A stretch of 64,000 nt of DNA from Polycladospora coralii (GCF_014773435.2 NZ_JACXAG020000001.1:62001-126000), one strand, 5' to 3'. Positions 26,101 through 34,263 are shown, counted from the first letter of the stretch. Notes: generated by a model from the letters alone, not told the origin. A program made the numbers and translations.

Positions 26101-26266
26101 TGCAGTTTCAGATTCAACATCAGGTTTAATCTCCAAAGGATTAGCCATTACAGTAATTGGGGGTCTTACTACCTCAACGCTGTTAACGCTCGTTTTTGTA
26201 CCTGTTTTATACATGGTGGTATGTAAACGAAAAAAGATTACAAAAGAAGAATGGGCAAACGATTAA
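23198..26266 (+). CDS. RND-family efflux pump, SwrC/YerP-like
   Basis: 1022 residues; ATG 23198 follows AAAAGGAG. It is an AcrB-type resistance-nodulation-division pump: the first helix is followed by the ETFPDVSFPLLTV porter segment, two large extracellular loops, and twelve membrane helices in two halves (starts near FGALFTVIVILIFL and LGYAMLAAILLVFF). The proton-relay region VAVGRIVDDSIVVIENIY carries paired Asp in helix 4. Gram-positive RND pumps such as B. subtilis SwrC (swarming, surfactin self-resistance) have this size and no outer-membrane partner. Substrate unknown. Confidence 0.93.
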   Translation: MNFLTKFSLKNTISILILTLMVLGSGIIATKDIQIETFPDVSFPLLTVKAVYPNASTEEVEEKVTSKLEDVVLNLKEVDTVSSTSSENITFFTVLYPFGQDIDQAKIDLESAVSQVDLPDEVEPEVSTFSFADIPVYQVAFSSGDLTNMQTYIESELIPEIERVDGVSNVKISGTEVSTINVTVDEEKSSSLGISLKTIKETIQQADYKYPIGVLEQKNESVPLQIKGNLADIQKLKEIDIPLSAPGNPVSQPGTPKAVKLSDIAKVEMEKTRPQISRYNGQDSVILEVRKGQDANTVDVVNQVKEVVNAASEDKDYKTFTVIDLGVEVEKSITTLLKEGGFGALFTVIVILIFLRNFRATLIAIISLPVSIFGTIALLNQFDYTLNIMTLGGIAVAVGRIVDDSIVVIENIYRWRQEHPNLPQKELVFKATKEVMGAVASSTIATLIVFLPLAFVNGIIGEFFRPFSLAVVFSITISLFVAIMLIPVLGNTFFKKVKSHEQKGRWTRSYERLLRGAMKRKWIVFTSAIILLIGSVAMIPFIEKSFLPAGPNTKFEVEITLPKETTLEETNNVAKKAEAALQKNKDIQYSQVSIGFEDPSQMPGSGPASTEHVARFFVELQEGVPLDDAMEEIEKEVLSIAQTDYKTASSKAKEVQQEGPPEGNSIDVNLYGQNNEDLLEASSKIEDLFLKDKRLKNVTNDMQEKQTKWVLELNETGKSLGINPFLILQPLNERLQNMDGGTIQLDGDEWDLTIAFDQKITTQKQVEEMKVMTPQGIKNLGDIVDITKKDVPVNIKHKDGKKSAIVSAIIHEGDTSPVTIDLQEKIKGLSIPKDVKIDYAGGMEMMNEGFVDLGYAMLAAILLVFFVLSITFGGLRTPIVILSSLIFVPIGSLAGLMLSGQSLSMSALIGMLMLIGIVVTNAVVLLDRVEDNRREGNELVESIVEASTTRLRPILMTALATIFALTPLAVSDSTSGLISKGLAITVIGGLTTSTLLTLVFVPVLYMVVCKRKKITKEEWAND

Positions 26267-26271
26267 ATGAT

Positions 26272-26313
26272 AAAAGAGGGTCACAAGACTAAACTGTCTT
26301 GTGACCCTCTTTT
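26272..26313. terminator. Bidirectional terminator
   Basis: A perfect 18-bp stem (26272-26289 with 26296-26313) with a six-base loop between convergent genes. A run at the left end and T run at the right end serve both directions. Confidence 0.9.
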
Positions 26314-26978
26314 CATGAAGTCGCCAAAGTTTTAATTTCATCAGAGAGGTAGATGTGATCTCCTGGTTGATCTTGCAAGCTTACCTGAATCATGGCTCGT
26401 GCAACATCCGAACCGTCGATAGCCTGATACTTTTTTAATGATCCGCCCAATATCGGGTTTAAGAATTTACTTACAGTAGCGCCGATTTGTTCTCCTACGC
26501 GGACTTCATCACGCTCTCCAAGTAATAGTGACGGACGGAAAATGTGAAGGGAGGGGAGAGAGAGCAGCTGAAGTTGATCCTCTAGTTCACCTTTTACACG
26601 ATTATAGAAAAAGAAGGAGTTGGGATCAGCACCCATGGCTGAAACGATTAAATACTGTCCAACTCCTTCTTTTTTAGCCATTTGTGCTGCCTGTAGTGGA
26701 ATATCATAATCGACTTCTCGAAAGGCTTCTTTGCTCCCTGCTTTCTTCATGGTCGTTCCAATGCAACAAAACAATGTATCTACTTGAAAGTGTTCAGGAA
26801 TGCTGTTTAGTTCACGCATGTTTATTTGATGTACTTTTAATTTCTCATGTTGCATGTTTAGTTCCTTTCTTGCGAGTGCGTGAATCGTAGTAAACTGATT
26901 ACAGTCCAATAATTGTTTAATGAGAGCTGTTCCAATCAATCCTGTACTCCCGAGAACTAAAGCTGTTTTGTGAGGCAT
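26313..26978 (-). CDS. NAD(P)-binding oxidoreductase, TIP30/HTATIP2-like SDR
   Basis: 221 residues with an N-terminal Rossmann motif LVLGSTGLIGTALIKQLL, followed by a strand CCIGTT and a Ser-rich SAMGADPNSFFFYNRVKG segment that contains the Tyr and Lys of atypical SDRs. Related proteins bind NAD(P) and act in redox or complex assembly roles; the reaction is not known. GAAGGAG precedes the ATG. The stop codon lies in the shared terminator. Confidence 0.82.
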   Translation of the reverse strand: MPHKTALVLGSTGLIGTALIKQLLDCNQFTTIHALARKELNMQHEKLKVHQINMRELNSIPEHFQVDTLFCCIGTTMKKAGSKEAFREVDYDIPLQAAQMAKKEGVGQYLIVSAMGADPNSFFFYNRVKGELEDQLQLLSLPSLHIFRPSLLLGERDEVRVGEQIGATVSKFLNPILGGSLKKYQAIDGSDVARAMIQVSLQDQPGDHIYLSDEIKTLATS

Positions 26979-27005
26979 ATAAGTAAGCTCCTTCAGTGGT
27001 ATGAT

Positions 27006-27033
27006 AAAAAGCCTCCGATGTAAGAGGCTTTTT
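27006..27033 (-). terminator. lexA: Terminator of lexA
   Basis: AAAAAGCCTC pairs with GAGGCTTTTT around an eight-base loop; on the minus strand it ends in a T run. It lies just after the lexA stop. Confidence 0.85.
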
Positions 27034-27042
27034 ACTTTAATA

Positions 27043-27663
27043 TTACATGACTTCTCGAACTAGACTAATCACTTTGCCTAGAATTTTCACTTCTTTTAAG
27101 ATGATGGGTTCGAGATGATCATTCTCTGGTTGTAAGCGGAAATGTGTTTTTTCTTTATAAAAGCGCTTTACGGTAGCTTCACCTTCTGGGGTCATAGCCA
27201 CGACAATATCTCCATTATGTGCAGTCGATTGTTGTCTAACAACAACGTGGTCACCGTTTAGAATTCCGGCATTAATCATACTATCGCCTTGGACTGAAAG
27301 TAAGAAAGCAGGAGATTCGTCACCTACCATACGACGAGGTAATGGATAATGATCCTCAATATTTTCGATGGCGGTAATCGGTTCACCAGCTGTAACCTTA
27401 CCTACTAGTGGAACCATTGCAACTTCTACTTGTGGCTTCGTTTTATTCTCTTTCCCTAAAATTTCGATGGCACGCGGTTTTGTAGGATCGCGACGAATAT
27501 ATCCTTTCTTCTCCAATCTAGAAAGATGACCATGTACTGTAGAACTGGAAGCTAGTCCAACTGCTTCGCCAATTTCTCTCACGGAGGGAGGGTATCCTTT
27601 GGCTTCGACTTCTCTTTGTATATAATCTAATATAGCTTGTTGACGTATAGATAGTTTGGACAC
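27043..27663 (-). CDS. lexA: LexA repressor, SOS master regulator
   Basis: 206 residues from GTG 27663, preceded by AAAGGAG at eight bases; the frame upstream of it has no site. Winged-helix DNA-binding domain ([20 protein letters not shown]) and C-terminal peptidase domain. Self-cleavage at Ala92-Gly93 (VTAGEP), with Ser128 (QGDSM) and Lys166 (TVKRF) as the catalytic pair. It represses DNA-damage genes until activated RecA stimulates self-cleavage. Two LexA-like boxes lie upstream, so it should repress itself. Confidence 0.96.
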   Translation of the reverse strand: MSKLSIRQQAILDYIQREVEAKGYPPSVREIGEAVGLASSSTVHGHLSRLEKKGYIRRDPTKPRAIEILGKENKTKPQVEVAMVPLVGKVTAGEPITAIENIEDHYPLPRRMVGDESPAFLLSVQGDSMINAGILNGDHVVVRQQSTAHNGDIVVAMTPEGEATVKRFYKEKTHFRLQPENDHLEPIILKEVKILGKVISLVREVM

Positions 27664-27739
27664 GATCTCATCTCCTTTATATATTTGTATTTTTGCGTCC
27701 AATAAGTATTAATTTAAGTATACATGAAGAAATCAAAAA

Positions 27740-27767
27740 GAACAAACATTTGGTAGAATATTTGTTC
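27740..27767 (-). promoter_or_regulatory. lexA: Two LexA-like boxes upstream of lexA
   Basis: GAACAAACATTT (27740-27751) and, on the other strand, GAACAAATATTC (27756-27767), close to the Gram-positive GAAC-N4-GTTC motif. Arranged as an inverted pair 4 bp apart and about 75 bp before the lexA start. Each site has one or two mismatches, so affinity would be moderate. Confidence 0.6.
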
Positions 27768-27776
27768 TTAACTTTT

Positions 27777-28865
27777 TTAAATTTGACTAAAGCCGTCCAA
27801 GCGATCTAAAGCGTCATCTTTTTCAGAGTTGATCACATGTGTATAAATCTGGGTGGTTTGAATACTAGAGTGACCGAGGATTTCCTGTACAACCCGCAAA
27901 TTTTCTCCATTGGATAAAAGTAAAGTTGCGAGTGTATGACGTAATTTATGTGGTGAAATATTTGCAGCCTTTGGAGGTAAATTGGCTTCTTGTACATATT
28001 TTTTAATCACCGCCGTAATGCCTTTACGACTGAGTCTGCTATGATTTTTATTTAAAAATAAGGCATTTAGCTCTTTCGGCGATGAATGTTCCGGGCGGAA
28101 ACGAAGATAATCATTTAAAGTGGCGGTGACGGTGTTATTTAATTTCAACATGCGTTCCTTTCCACCTTTTCCTAAGATAATGATTCGGTAGGTGTCTCCA
28201 TCTTTTTGAATGCTATTCTGATTGAGTTGGAACATCTCGGATACACGCATACCTGTATTTAAAAAAAGGAGTATAATGGCTAGGTCTCTCATTTCTTGCC
28301 ATTTCTTACTTTTAATATTTTTCCTTTTATGATAGGTTTGTACACTTTGAATCAAGCGAAGCGCTTCTTCTTTGGTTAAAAAAACAGGTACACGTTGTTT
28401 TGATCTAGATTTTAAGGATTGATCTTCATATTCTTCCATCGGGTCACGATCAAGCACACGGATTTTTACCAAATAACGAAATAACGAGCGAAGGGATGCG
28501 CGTTTTCTGCGTTTTCCAGCTTGGGAATTTTCTCTAAAATGTGTGCGCGTGATCCATGTTGGTTCTTTGCGTCCTGTAGAAGCATTTATTTTGTATATTT
28601 TGACGTGAACAGTCCGTTCATACCCATGTTCAATTTGTCTGAAAAACCGCTTAATTGTTCGTGCATTCACGTCTTCAATAGAGACATCTTTTTCTTTTAT
28701 GTAATCGAAAAACAAAGCGAAATCATAAGCATAATTTGCTATGGTCTGTATCGAGCGTTCTGCACTGATCATCTCTAGAAAGAATTCTTGTATATCTTCT
28801 GGGAATTGGGCTACAATAAAATTAATATTTTCTGGTAATCGTCTGGAAACGATGGAGGTTTTCAT
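27777..28865 (-). CDS. Tyrosine recombinase (XerC/XerD/XerS-like)
   Basis: 362 residues from ATG 28865, which has GGAG nine bases upstream (a TTG three codons earlier is possible). N-terminal SAM-like core-binding domain (residues about 25-130) and catalytic domain with Arg207 (NTGMRVSE), Lys in GKGGKER, His306 and Arg309 (SPHKLRHTLAT), His332 (LGHSS) and Tyr341 (QIYTHV). All catalytic residues are present. Xer recombinases resolve chromosome dimers at dif; the unusual 30-residue insertion around residues 90-120 (KINASTGRKEP) and single-gene form suggest the XerS type. It is next to lexA, not in a phage. Confidence 0.88.
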   Translation of the reverse strand: MKTSIVSRRLPENINFIVAQFPEDIQEFFLEMISAERSIQTIANYAYDFALFFDYIKEKDVSIEDVNARTIKRFFRQIEHGYERTVHVKIYKINASTGRKEPTWITRTHFRENSQAGKRRKRASLRSLFRYLVKIRVLDRDPMEEYEDQSLKSRSKQRVPVFLTKEEALRLIQSVQTYHKRKNIKSKKWQEMRDLAIILLFLNTGMRVSEMFQLNQNSIQKDGDTYRIIILGKGGKERMLKLNNTVTATLNDYLRFRPEHSSPKELNALFLNKNHSRLSRKGITAVIKKYVQEANLPPKAANISPHKLRHTLATLLLSNGENLRVVQEILGHSSIQTTQIYTHVINSEKDDALDRLDGFSQI

Positions 28866-28919
28866 CAAATTCAACTCCGTTATTCTTTTCTAACAGTTTA
28901 TCATGGAATGCAAGATATA

Positions 28920-29696
28920 TCATCTTGGTGTGATTGCAAGCGCGCTTGGCATTGCTCCAACCCTAATCGTCGAAATAACGGCGTGTGTTTTGACATTAAT
29001 AATCGTCACTGTTCCATCAGTTCTATTTGCAATATATACAAATTGTCCATCTGGGTCTATAGCAAGCGCAATTGGATCTGCTCCAATACTAATCGTTGAA
29101 ATGACGGCGTGAGTTTTGACATCAATCACCGACACTGTATCCCCGCTAAAATTTACAACAACCGACACTGTATCTTCGCTAGAATTTAAAACGTAAGCAA
29201 ATTGCCCGTCAGGCGTTATCGCAAGCGCAAGTGGATTGCCTCCAACTTTAACGACAGCAATAACTAATTGTGTTTTGACATCAATTACGAATACTCTATC
29301 ATCACCATCATTTACGACATAAGCAAATTGCCCATCCGGTGTGATTACAATGTCAAAGGGTTCACTTCCAACTGTAATCGTAGCAACTACGATATTCTGC
29401 TTAAGGTCAATCACTAATATCCGATCATCTTCATTGTTCACGACATAAGCAAATTGCCCATCCGGCGTTATCGCAATGGTACTCATTTCATTTCCAACTG
29501 TAATCGTAGCAACTACGATACTCTGCTTAAGATCAATCACTGATAAATCTTGTGTGTCTGTATTTCCAATATATGCAAACTGTCCATTCGGCGTTATAGC
29601 AATTCTTGATGGATTTTTTCCAACCGCAACCGTTGCGACTACTAGATTTCGTTTCCGATCAATGACTGATACAAAATCATCAGCATTGTTCAACAC
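28920..29696 (-). CDS. YVTN beta-propeller protein, 5' end lost
   Basis: Third YVTN-family protein of the window: at least 258 residues with six repeats (SVIDRKRNLVVATVAVGKNP, ITPDGQFAYVVN), plus a partial duplication of one strand (DTVSVVVNFSGDTVSVID). GTG 29696 is the first start codon, but the frame continues upstream for about 14 more codons with another clear repeat strand (NGLFVYV) up to a TAG at 29733-29735, and there is no ribosome site. So the protein seems to lack its proper beginning and may not be made. It shares no upstream block with the other two. Confidence 0.7.
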   Translation of the reverse strand: MLNNADDFVSVIDRKRNLVVATVAVGKNPSRIAITPNGQFAYIGNTDTQDLSVIDLKQSIVVATITVGNEMSTIAITPDGQFAYVVNNEDDRILVIDLKQNIVVATITVGSEPFDIVITPDGQFAYVVNDGDDRVFVIDVKTQLVIAVVKVGGNPLALAITPDGQFAYVLNSSEDTVSVVVNFSGDTVSVIDVKTHAVISTISIGADPIALAIDPDGQFVYIANRTDGTVTIINVKTHAVISTIRVGAMPSALAITPR

Positions 29697-29766
29697 ATAT
29701 ACAAACAGTCCATTTATTCTAAAATATGCTTTCTATCCGCATATTATCCTTATTCATTTATCAACA

Positions 29767-29802
29767 CAAAAGACACCCCTATTTATCAAGGGGTGTCTTT
29801 TG
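29767..29802. terminator. Hairpin between trhO and the YVTN gene
   Basis: A perfect 14-bp stem (29767-29780 with 29789-29802) with A and T runs on both ends. It ends trhO transcription on the minus strand before the YVTN frame. Confidence 0.8.
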
Positions 29803-29810
29803 TATGGGTG

Positions 29811-30713
29811 TTATCGAGTGAGTTGGTGCACATGTTTTTCTTTGCATGCTGGAGAGCAATAGGATTGATGTTCTTCTTCACATTCTGTACAACAAATATG
29901 CTGATGGTTACATGTGCAATATGCACAGTTAATGTAACGATCTTCAGGTTTTCCACAATGATGACACTTGCCAACCACTTTATCTTCTTCCTGATTTATA
30001 GGAACAGAAATGCGCTCGTCAAAAACATAGCATTTACCGTCAAATAATTTCCCGCGGACTTCTGGATCTTTTCCGTAAGAGACAATTCCACCATCTAACT
30101 GTGCAACATCTTCAAATCCTTCTTCAATCATAAACGCTGTTAGTTTTTCACAACGAATACCACCTGTGCAATAGGTAATAAACTTCTTATCTTTTTGATC
30201 ACCAAAGTTTTGACGAATCCACTCTGGGAAATCACGTGTTGTTTCAACATCGGGGCGAATGGCACCACGGAAATGACCAATATCATATTCATAGTCATTG
30301 CGACCATCAATTACGATCACATCTTCACGCTGCAAGTGTTCATAAAACTCCTTAGGTGAAAGGTGTTTTCCTGTTTTTTCGTAGGGGTTAGCCTCACGAT
30401 CGATTCTCCAAGTTACAATCTCATCGCGTGCACGCACTTTTAGCTTTGGAAATGCGTGTCCATCATGTGGATCAATTTTAAACACCATATCATGGAAGAG
30501 AGGGTGACTTTGCATAAACGCCATGTACTTTTCAGTTTGTGCAATAGGCCCTGATAGGGTGCCATTAATCCCTTCTTTTGAAATGAGTACGCGACCTTTT
30601 AGTCCTAATTCTTCACAGAAGTCATAATGTTGATCAGCAAACTGTTCAGGTTCTTCGATAGGGGTGTATTTATAGTAGAGCAGAATTTGATAAGGTTGAT
30701 CTTGCGTGTTCAC
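29811..30713 (-). CDS. trhO: tRNA uridine(34) hydroxylase, rhodanese-like
   Basis: 300 residues from GTG 30713, which follows AAGAAGGTG; the frame is open further upstream but without a site. N-terminal ferredoxin-like domain ([19 protein letters not shown]), middle rhodanese domain with catalytic Cys in [11 protein letters not shown], and a C-terminal Cys-rich tail ([19 protein letters not shown]) as in YceA/YbfQ proteins. TrhO hydroxylates uridine 34 of certain tRNAs. It stands apart from the YVTN gene. Confidence 0.93.
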   Translation of the reverse strand: MNTQDQPYQILLYYKYTPIEEPEQFADQHYDFCEELGLKGRVLISKEGINGTLSGPIAQTEKYMAFMQSHPLFHDMVFKIDPHDGHAFPKLKVRARDEIVTWRIDREANPYEKTGKHLSPKEFYEHLQREDVIVIDGRNDYEYDIGHFRGAIRPDVETTRDFPEWIRQNFGDQKDKKFITYCTGGIRCEKLTAFMIEEGFEDVAQLDGGIVSYGKDPEVRGKLFDGKCYVFDERISVPINQEEDKVVGKCHHCGKPEDRYINCAYCTCNHQHICCTECEEEHQSYCSPACKEKHVHQLTR

Positions 30714-31135
30714 ACGTTTCACCTTCTTAGCTGTAAAAGTTCTACCCGCTATTATACCAAGAATAAAGCAAGAACTCAAAAGAAAATTAAGAAGATAGGA
30801 ATGTTTGTTCGAGCAAAAGGTGAAATAGCTATAAAGGGTCCTATAAAGCTCTTTAATCAATTTCAGGTTAGGTTGAGTGTAATGACATTCATTTTGAATT
30901 TAAGATGTCTTAAAACGGAAATATGAAGGGGGTTTCTAAGTGGGAAAACGCTAAAATTAACATTTACTTCCAACCCCCTTCTTAATAAGGTTACAAAATG
31001 TTTGTTTTGTAACCTTATTAAGAAGGAGGTTGGAAAACACGAGTGTACATGAGATTTCCATCTCGAAATCTCAACAGATAAAGTTAACTATAGAAATGAG
31101 ATATTAGAACAAATCCAAAAAAAACAAACCTAGCA
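30714..31135. other. Stretch with a long hairpin and no gene
   Basis: Between trhO and the small gene at 31136. It holds the promoter region of trhO and the 29-bp inverted repeat at 30970-31033. No other frame is convincing on either strand. Confidence 0.5.
30970..31033. repeat. 29-bp inverted repeat (hairpin)
   Basis: Arms 30970-30998 and 31005-31033 pair over 29 bp with one C-A mismatch around a TGTTTG loop. There is no T run after it, and it does not lie right after a gene. It may be an element end, a MITE-like piece or an RNA structure. Confidence 0.85.
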
Positions 31136-31150
31136 TTAGGTTTGTTTTTT
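31119..31150 (-). terminator. Terminator of the small gene
   Basis: AAAAAACAAACCTA pairs with TAGGTTTGTTTTTT around GCAT; the stem overlaps the last codons and stop of the 57-residue gene. It ends in a T run on the minus strand. Confidence 0.85.
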
Positions 31151-31309
31151 GTCTAGCTTATCAAATTTCTCCCTCAAGCTTAATCGTTCACGATCAAACC
31201 AGCCATTTTTCATTTTTTCCATTAATTGTTTTTTGCTAATCTCACCTTCACGATATTGCCGATTCAATTCTCTTCTTTTATCAGCTGGCAACTTTTCATT
31301 CGAATCCAT
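31136..31309 (-). CDS. Small protein, 57 residues, unknown
   Basis: Starts at ATG 31309 with GAGAGGGG about seven bases upstream, overlaps the end of the GAF-protein gene by 14 bases, and stops in its own terminator. The sequence is very charged and helical (LPADKRRELNRQYREGEISK, KQLMEKMKNGWFDRERL). The tight overlap and terminator mean it is a real gene co-expressed with the GAF protein. No family known to me. Confidence 0.7.
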   Translation of the reverse strand: MDSNEKLPADKRRELNRQYREGEISKKQLMEKMKNGWFDRERLSLREKFDKLDKKQT

Positions 31310-32255
31310 CTAATAACCCCTCTCTTTTTAGATCAATATAAACAAGTGGAAACAATAAACTGCTAAATAACAACACACGTTCTATCTCTGTTTTATCGAA
31401 AGAATCTTGCAAAGTTCCAGCCAGGGACAACACTCCTATTTTTCTGGGTGTGTGTATCCCCGCTTTTAGCGGCACACACAATAAACTTTTGTAATTTTCG
31501 TCTAGTGCCTCTTGTTTATCATATTCGCAATTACATTCCATCATGTTCGGAATATAGTTCACTTCGCCATTTCTCCAAGCGATTCCTACTGCACTTCCTT
31601 CGATTGGTGGAGAATATTCCTTTACTTGATGAGAATGCCCGCTTGAATGAGCTAAATAAATCAATTTGTCATCCTGATGTTTCGTCTTCACGTATACAAT
31701 TACCCTGGGATTTTTATCTCGGAAATCTTTAAGTGTATTCGTCAGATAATCAAGTAAATTCCGATAAATGTCAATACGATTTTCAATAAATGCTTTTTCA
31801 TCTTGAATAGCGATTGCCATTTCATCCGCAGTATACATAATTTGTGAAATCGTGTACGTTTCGTCTTCATACTTCTTATCTAGTGCTTTGTATAGTTCCT
31901 TTAAAGTATGATATTTACTACCGAGTTCTTGGAGTTGTTTTTTCTTCTGCAAAATCACATCAGATTGCATTTGTAAATTTTCTTTAATACTCCAATTTTC
32001 AGTTTCTAGTTGCGAAAACTTTTTTTCTAAATCAAGATATTCTTTACGAAGCAGTTCGATCTCCGCCGTCGGATTACCTCCCTGCTGTTGATCACCAAGC
32101 GGATTACCTAGCCAATCATTTTCTCCTTTATAAAAACGGTATAAATGAATAGCAATCAAAACAGCTAAAGAAACAGCTACCAGATATCCCAGATACTCTA
32201 AAAACCAACTATTGCTTTTCTCTAAAAGATCGATAAAATCGAGAAATTCCTCCAT
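31296..32255 (-). CDS. Membrane-anchored coiled-coil GAF-domain protein
   Basis: 319 residues from ATG 32255 (AAGGGAG seven bases upstream). One membrane helix near residues 20-40 (YLGYLVAVSLAVLIAIHLY), a coiled coil of about 85 residues (EIELLRKEYLDLEKKFSQLE onward), and a GAF-like domain in the last 150 residues (VYVKTKHQDD, CEYDKQ, SLLCVPLKAG, IGVLSLAG). GAF domains bind small ligands or metals; Cys residues in MECNCEY hint at redox sensing. No output domain is attached, so it may act through partners. Precedes the 57-residue gene. Confidence 0.75.
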   Translation of the reverse strand: MEEFLDFIDLLEKSNSWFLEYLGYLVAVSLAVLIAIHLYRFYKGENDWLGNPLGDQQQGGNPTAEIELLRKEYLDLEKKFSQLETENWSIKENLQMQSDVILQKKKQLQELGSKYHTLKELYKALDKKYEDETYTISQIMYTADEMAIAIQDEKAFIENRIDIYRNLLDYLTNTLKDFRDKNPRVIVYVKTKHQDDKLIYLAHSSGHSHQVKEYSPPIEGSAVGIAWRNGEVNYIPNMMECNCEYDKQEALDENYKSLLCVPLKAGIHTPRKIGVLSLAGTLQDSFDKTEIERVLLFSSLLFPLVYIDLKREGLLDGFE

Positions 32256-32296
32256 CCGCAAACTCCCTTCTATAGATAAAATCGATCAATAAAAAA

Positions 32297-32320
32297 AGCA
32301 TAGTATTTAAAAACTATGCT
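32297..32320 (-). terminator. Terminator of the RDD gene
   Basis: AGCATAGT pairs with ACTATGCT around an eight-base loop; seven A on the left become a T run on the minus strand. It separates the RDD gene from the GAF gene. Confidence 0.75.
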
Positions 32321-32347
32321 CATCTATCTTATATTATGCATGAAATT

Positions 32348-33175
32348 TCATGATGATGAAACGTTGATTTGTTGTGCCGAAGGAAAAATTATGGGATACT
32401 TGGCAGGATAAAATTGTTGCCTTAAAAAAAGGTACTGCTTCTCTAAGAAAACTTCTTCTTTATTTTTCTCCGTTTTGATATTGGGCCACCATAATTGGAT
32501 AAAATTTCTACTTATTTCTGCTCGATGATATACATCTAAATGATTTCTTCGTAGTAAGAAAGATTCCAACACTAAATACTGTTCGGCAGAAGTTTGCTCT
32601 AGTTTTTCTAAAATCTCTATTTCTTTCTTGGATAAAGCGAGCGTTGCGTATTGAAAGTGTATTTCGCGCTGCTCTTCTTTCCGCTCTTGTATGACAATTG
32701 TACCTGCCACGAGATCTCCCAATCTTTTCTCTTCCTTATTTATAAATATCGATAAGGTACCTAGTAGATAAAAACTAGGCAATATGTCAACGAGTTGTAA
32801 TACATTACGCAAAAAGATGGAAATCAATTTTGGATTTCGTCCATCATCTTGTAAGACACGGATCTTTACTATTTTTTTGCCAAACGTTTGTCCTTTCATC
32901 CCGTATTCAAATAGCGTAAAGTAGAGAATGGGTATTACGGTTAGAAGAATAATGAATAACGCCGTAAAATACGAATAAGCATTTGTTGGTTCGCTCGAGG
33001 TCTCGTAAGACGTAGAAATACCATAAAAAACATACACGATCATGCCCATTGGAATGTAGGCAACCGCGATTAACAACCAGTCGATAATCTTCGCGATGCC
33101 TCGCACTCCTATGCCAGCTGTTTCAAAAGGGACACGCACAAATTCTGGTGTCTGAATATCAATGATATTTTTCAA
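32348..33175 (-). CDS. RDD-family membrane protein
   Basis: About 275 residues from TTG 33175, which has AGAGAGGA eight bases upstream; the frame is open to 33211. The RDD signature is seen in GIAKIIDWLLI (first helix with Arg and Asp), FEYGMKGQTFGKKIVKIRV and GRNPKLISIFLRNVLQLVD. Four helices are expected. RDD proteins sit in the membrane and may transport or act in stress response. It is divergent from the SpoIIM-like gene and belongs to the MoxR-type membrane module. Confidence 0.85.
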   Translation of the reverse strand: MKNIIDIQTPEFVRVPFETAGIGVRGIAKIIDWLLIAVAYIPMGMIVYVFYGISTSYETSSEPTNAYSYFTALFIILLTVIPILYFTLFEYGMKGQTFGKKIVKIRVLQDDGRNPKLISIFLRNVLQLVDILPSFYLLGTLSIFINKEEKRLGDLVAGTIVIQERKEEQREIHFQYATLALSKKEIEILEKLEQTSAEQYLVLESFLLRRNHLDVYHRAEISRNFIQLWWPNIKTEKNKEEVFLEKQYLFLRQQFYPAKYPIIFPSAQQINVSSS

Positions 33176-33232
33176 TAATCTTATCCTCTCTTTCCTTACT
33201 TCATGATACACTAAAACCGGAGGTGCAGAAAT

Positions 33233-34201
33233 ATGGGGATATCACAGCCTACTAAAACAAAACATAATCGTTTTATACAAGATAATCAAAAAATGTGGAC
33301 AAGATTAGAATACTTAATAGCTAACTTTTCATCATTAGATCACGATGAACTCAATGAATTTGGTCATACATATAGGCAAGTTTCATCACATCTAGCTTTT
33401 GCACAAACCTACTATAAAGATCATGAAATGAATCACTATTTAAATCAGTTAGTTATCCGAGCGCATAACCTCTTATACAGCCCGACTAAAAAGAGATATT
33501 CTCGCAAGCTATATCAATTCTTCTTTCATCGATTTCCCGAACTGGTATATCGCCGCTCTTCATTCTTCCTTGTGGCCCTTGCTTTGTTTTTATTCGGCAC
33601 CTTATTAGCCTTTACTTTAACATACATCGACAAGAATTTTGCTACTTTGTTTTTTCCAGAAAGCATGATTCATGAAGGGAACTTTGACGAAACAAAAGAA
33701 CAATGGAATTACGCCATTGTTTCAAGTGAAATCATGACAAATAATATCATTGTTGCATTTATGTGTTTTGCGGGAGGGGTACTCTTCGGTTCTTTAACGA
33801 CTTGGTACCTCTTCATGAATGGCATGCTCCTTGGTTCACTCGCATCACTTTACCACCAAGCAGATAGCGCCTATCAGTTTTGGGCATATATTTGGCCACA
33901 TGGTGTATTGGAACTAACCGCAATTTTTATTGCTGGAGCTGCCGGTCTATCTTTAGGATATAAAATGTTGGTCCCTGGAGAGCTAACTCGAAAACATGCC
34001 ATCATTCAAGAAGGCATCATCTCGATAAAAATGATGCTAGGTGTCATCCCTTTATTTATTGTAGCAGCGCTAATTGAAGGATTCTTCACCCCTCTCCCCC
34101 TACCACATTGGAGTAAGTATTTCGCGGCTTTGATAACTGGCGTTATTCTAGTAATTTACCTTGGTCGGCCATTTTTTAAATATGGTGTTAAGCGTGCTTA
34201 G
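33233..34201 (+). CDS. SpoIIM-like (stage II sporulation M / DUF95) membrane protein
   Basis: 322 residues. A cytoplasmic N-terminal part (residues 1-105) is followed by five or six helices with the SpoIIM pattern: FLVALALFLFGTLLAFTL, then MTNNIIVAFMCFAGGVLFGSL, FMNGMLLGSLASLY and the conserved WPHGVLELTAIFIAGAAGL. This is the DUF95 type found next to RDD, MoxR and DUF58 genes rather than the canonical sporulation SpoIIM. It starts 22 bp from the RDD frame, in the opposite direction, so they share a control region. Confidence 0.85.
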   Translation: MGISQPTKTKHNRFIQDNQKMWTRLEYLIANFSSLDHDELNEFGHTYRQVSSHLAFAQTYYKDHEMNHYLNQLVIRAHNLLYSPTKKRYSRKLYQFFFHRFPELVYRRSSFFLVALALFLFGTLLAFTLTYIDKNFATLFFPESMIHEGNFDETKEQWNYAIVSSEIMTNNIIVAFMCFAGGVLFGSLTTWYLFMNGMLLGSLASLYHQADSAYQFWAYIWPHGVLELTAIFIAGAAGLSLGYKMLVPGELTRKHAIIQEGIISIKMMLGVIPLFIVAALIEGFFTPLPLPHWSKYFAALITGVILVIYLGRPFFKYGVKRA

Positions 34202-34221
34202 CACATTAAAAAAGCTTCACT

Positions 34222-34258
34222 AAAAAACGACTCTCATCCTAATATAGAGTCGTTTTTT
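34222..34258. terminator. Bidirectional terminator
   Basis: AAAAAACGACTCT (34222-34234) pairs with 34246-34258. It lies between the convergent SpoIIM-like and FAH-type genes. Confidence 0.85.
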
Positions 34259-34263
34259 ATGAA

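Noticed and set aside
24145-26214. Minus-strand frames inside the RND pump gene
   Set aside because: All lack ribosome sites and repeat the hydrophobic pattern in reverse, as expected of shadows.
29786-29974. Cys-rich frame near trhO's end
   Set aside because: It is an out-of-frame reading of the Cys-rich tail of trhO.
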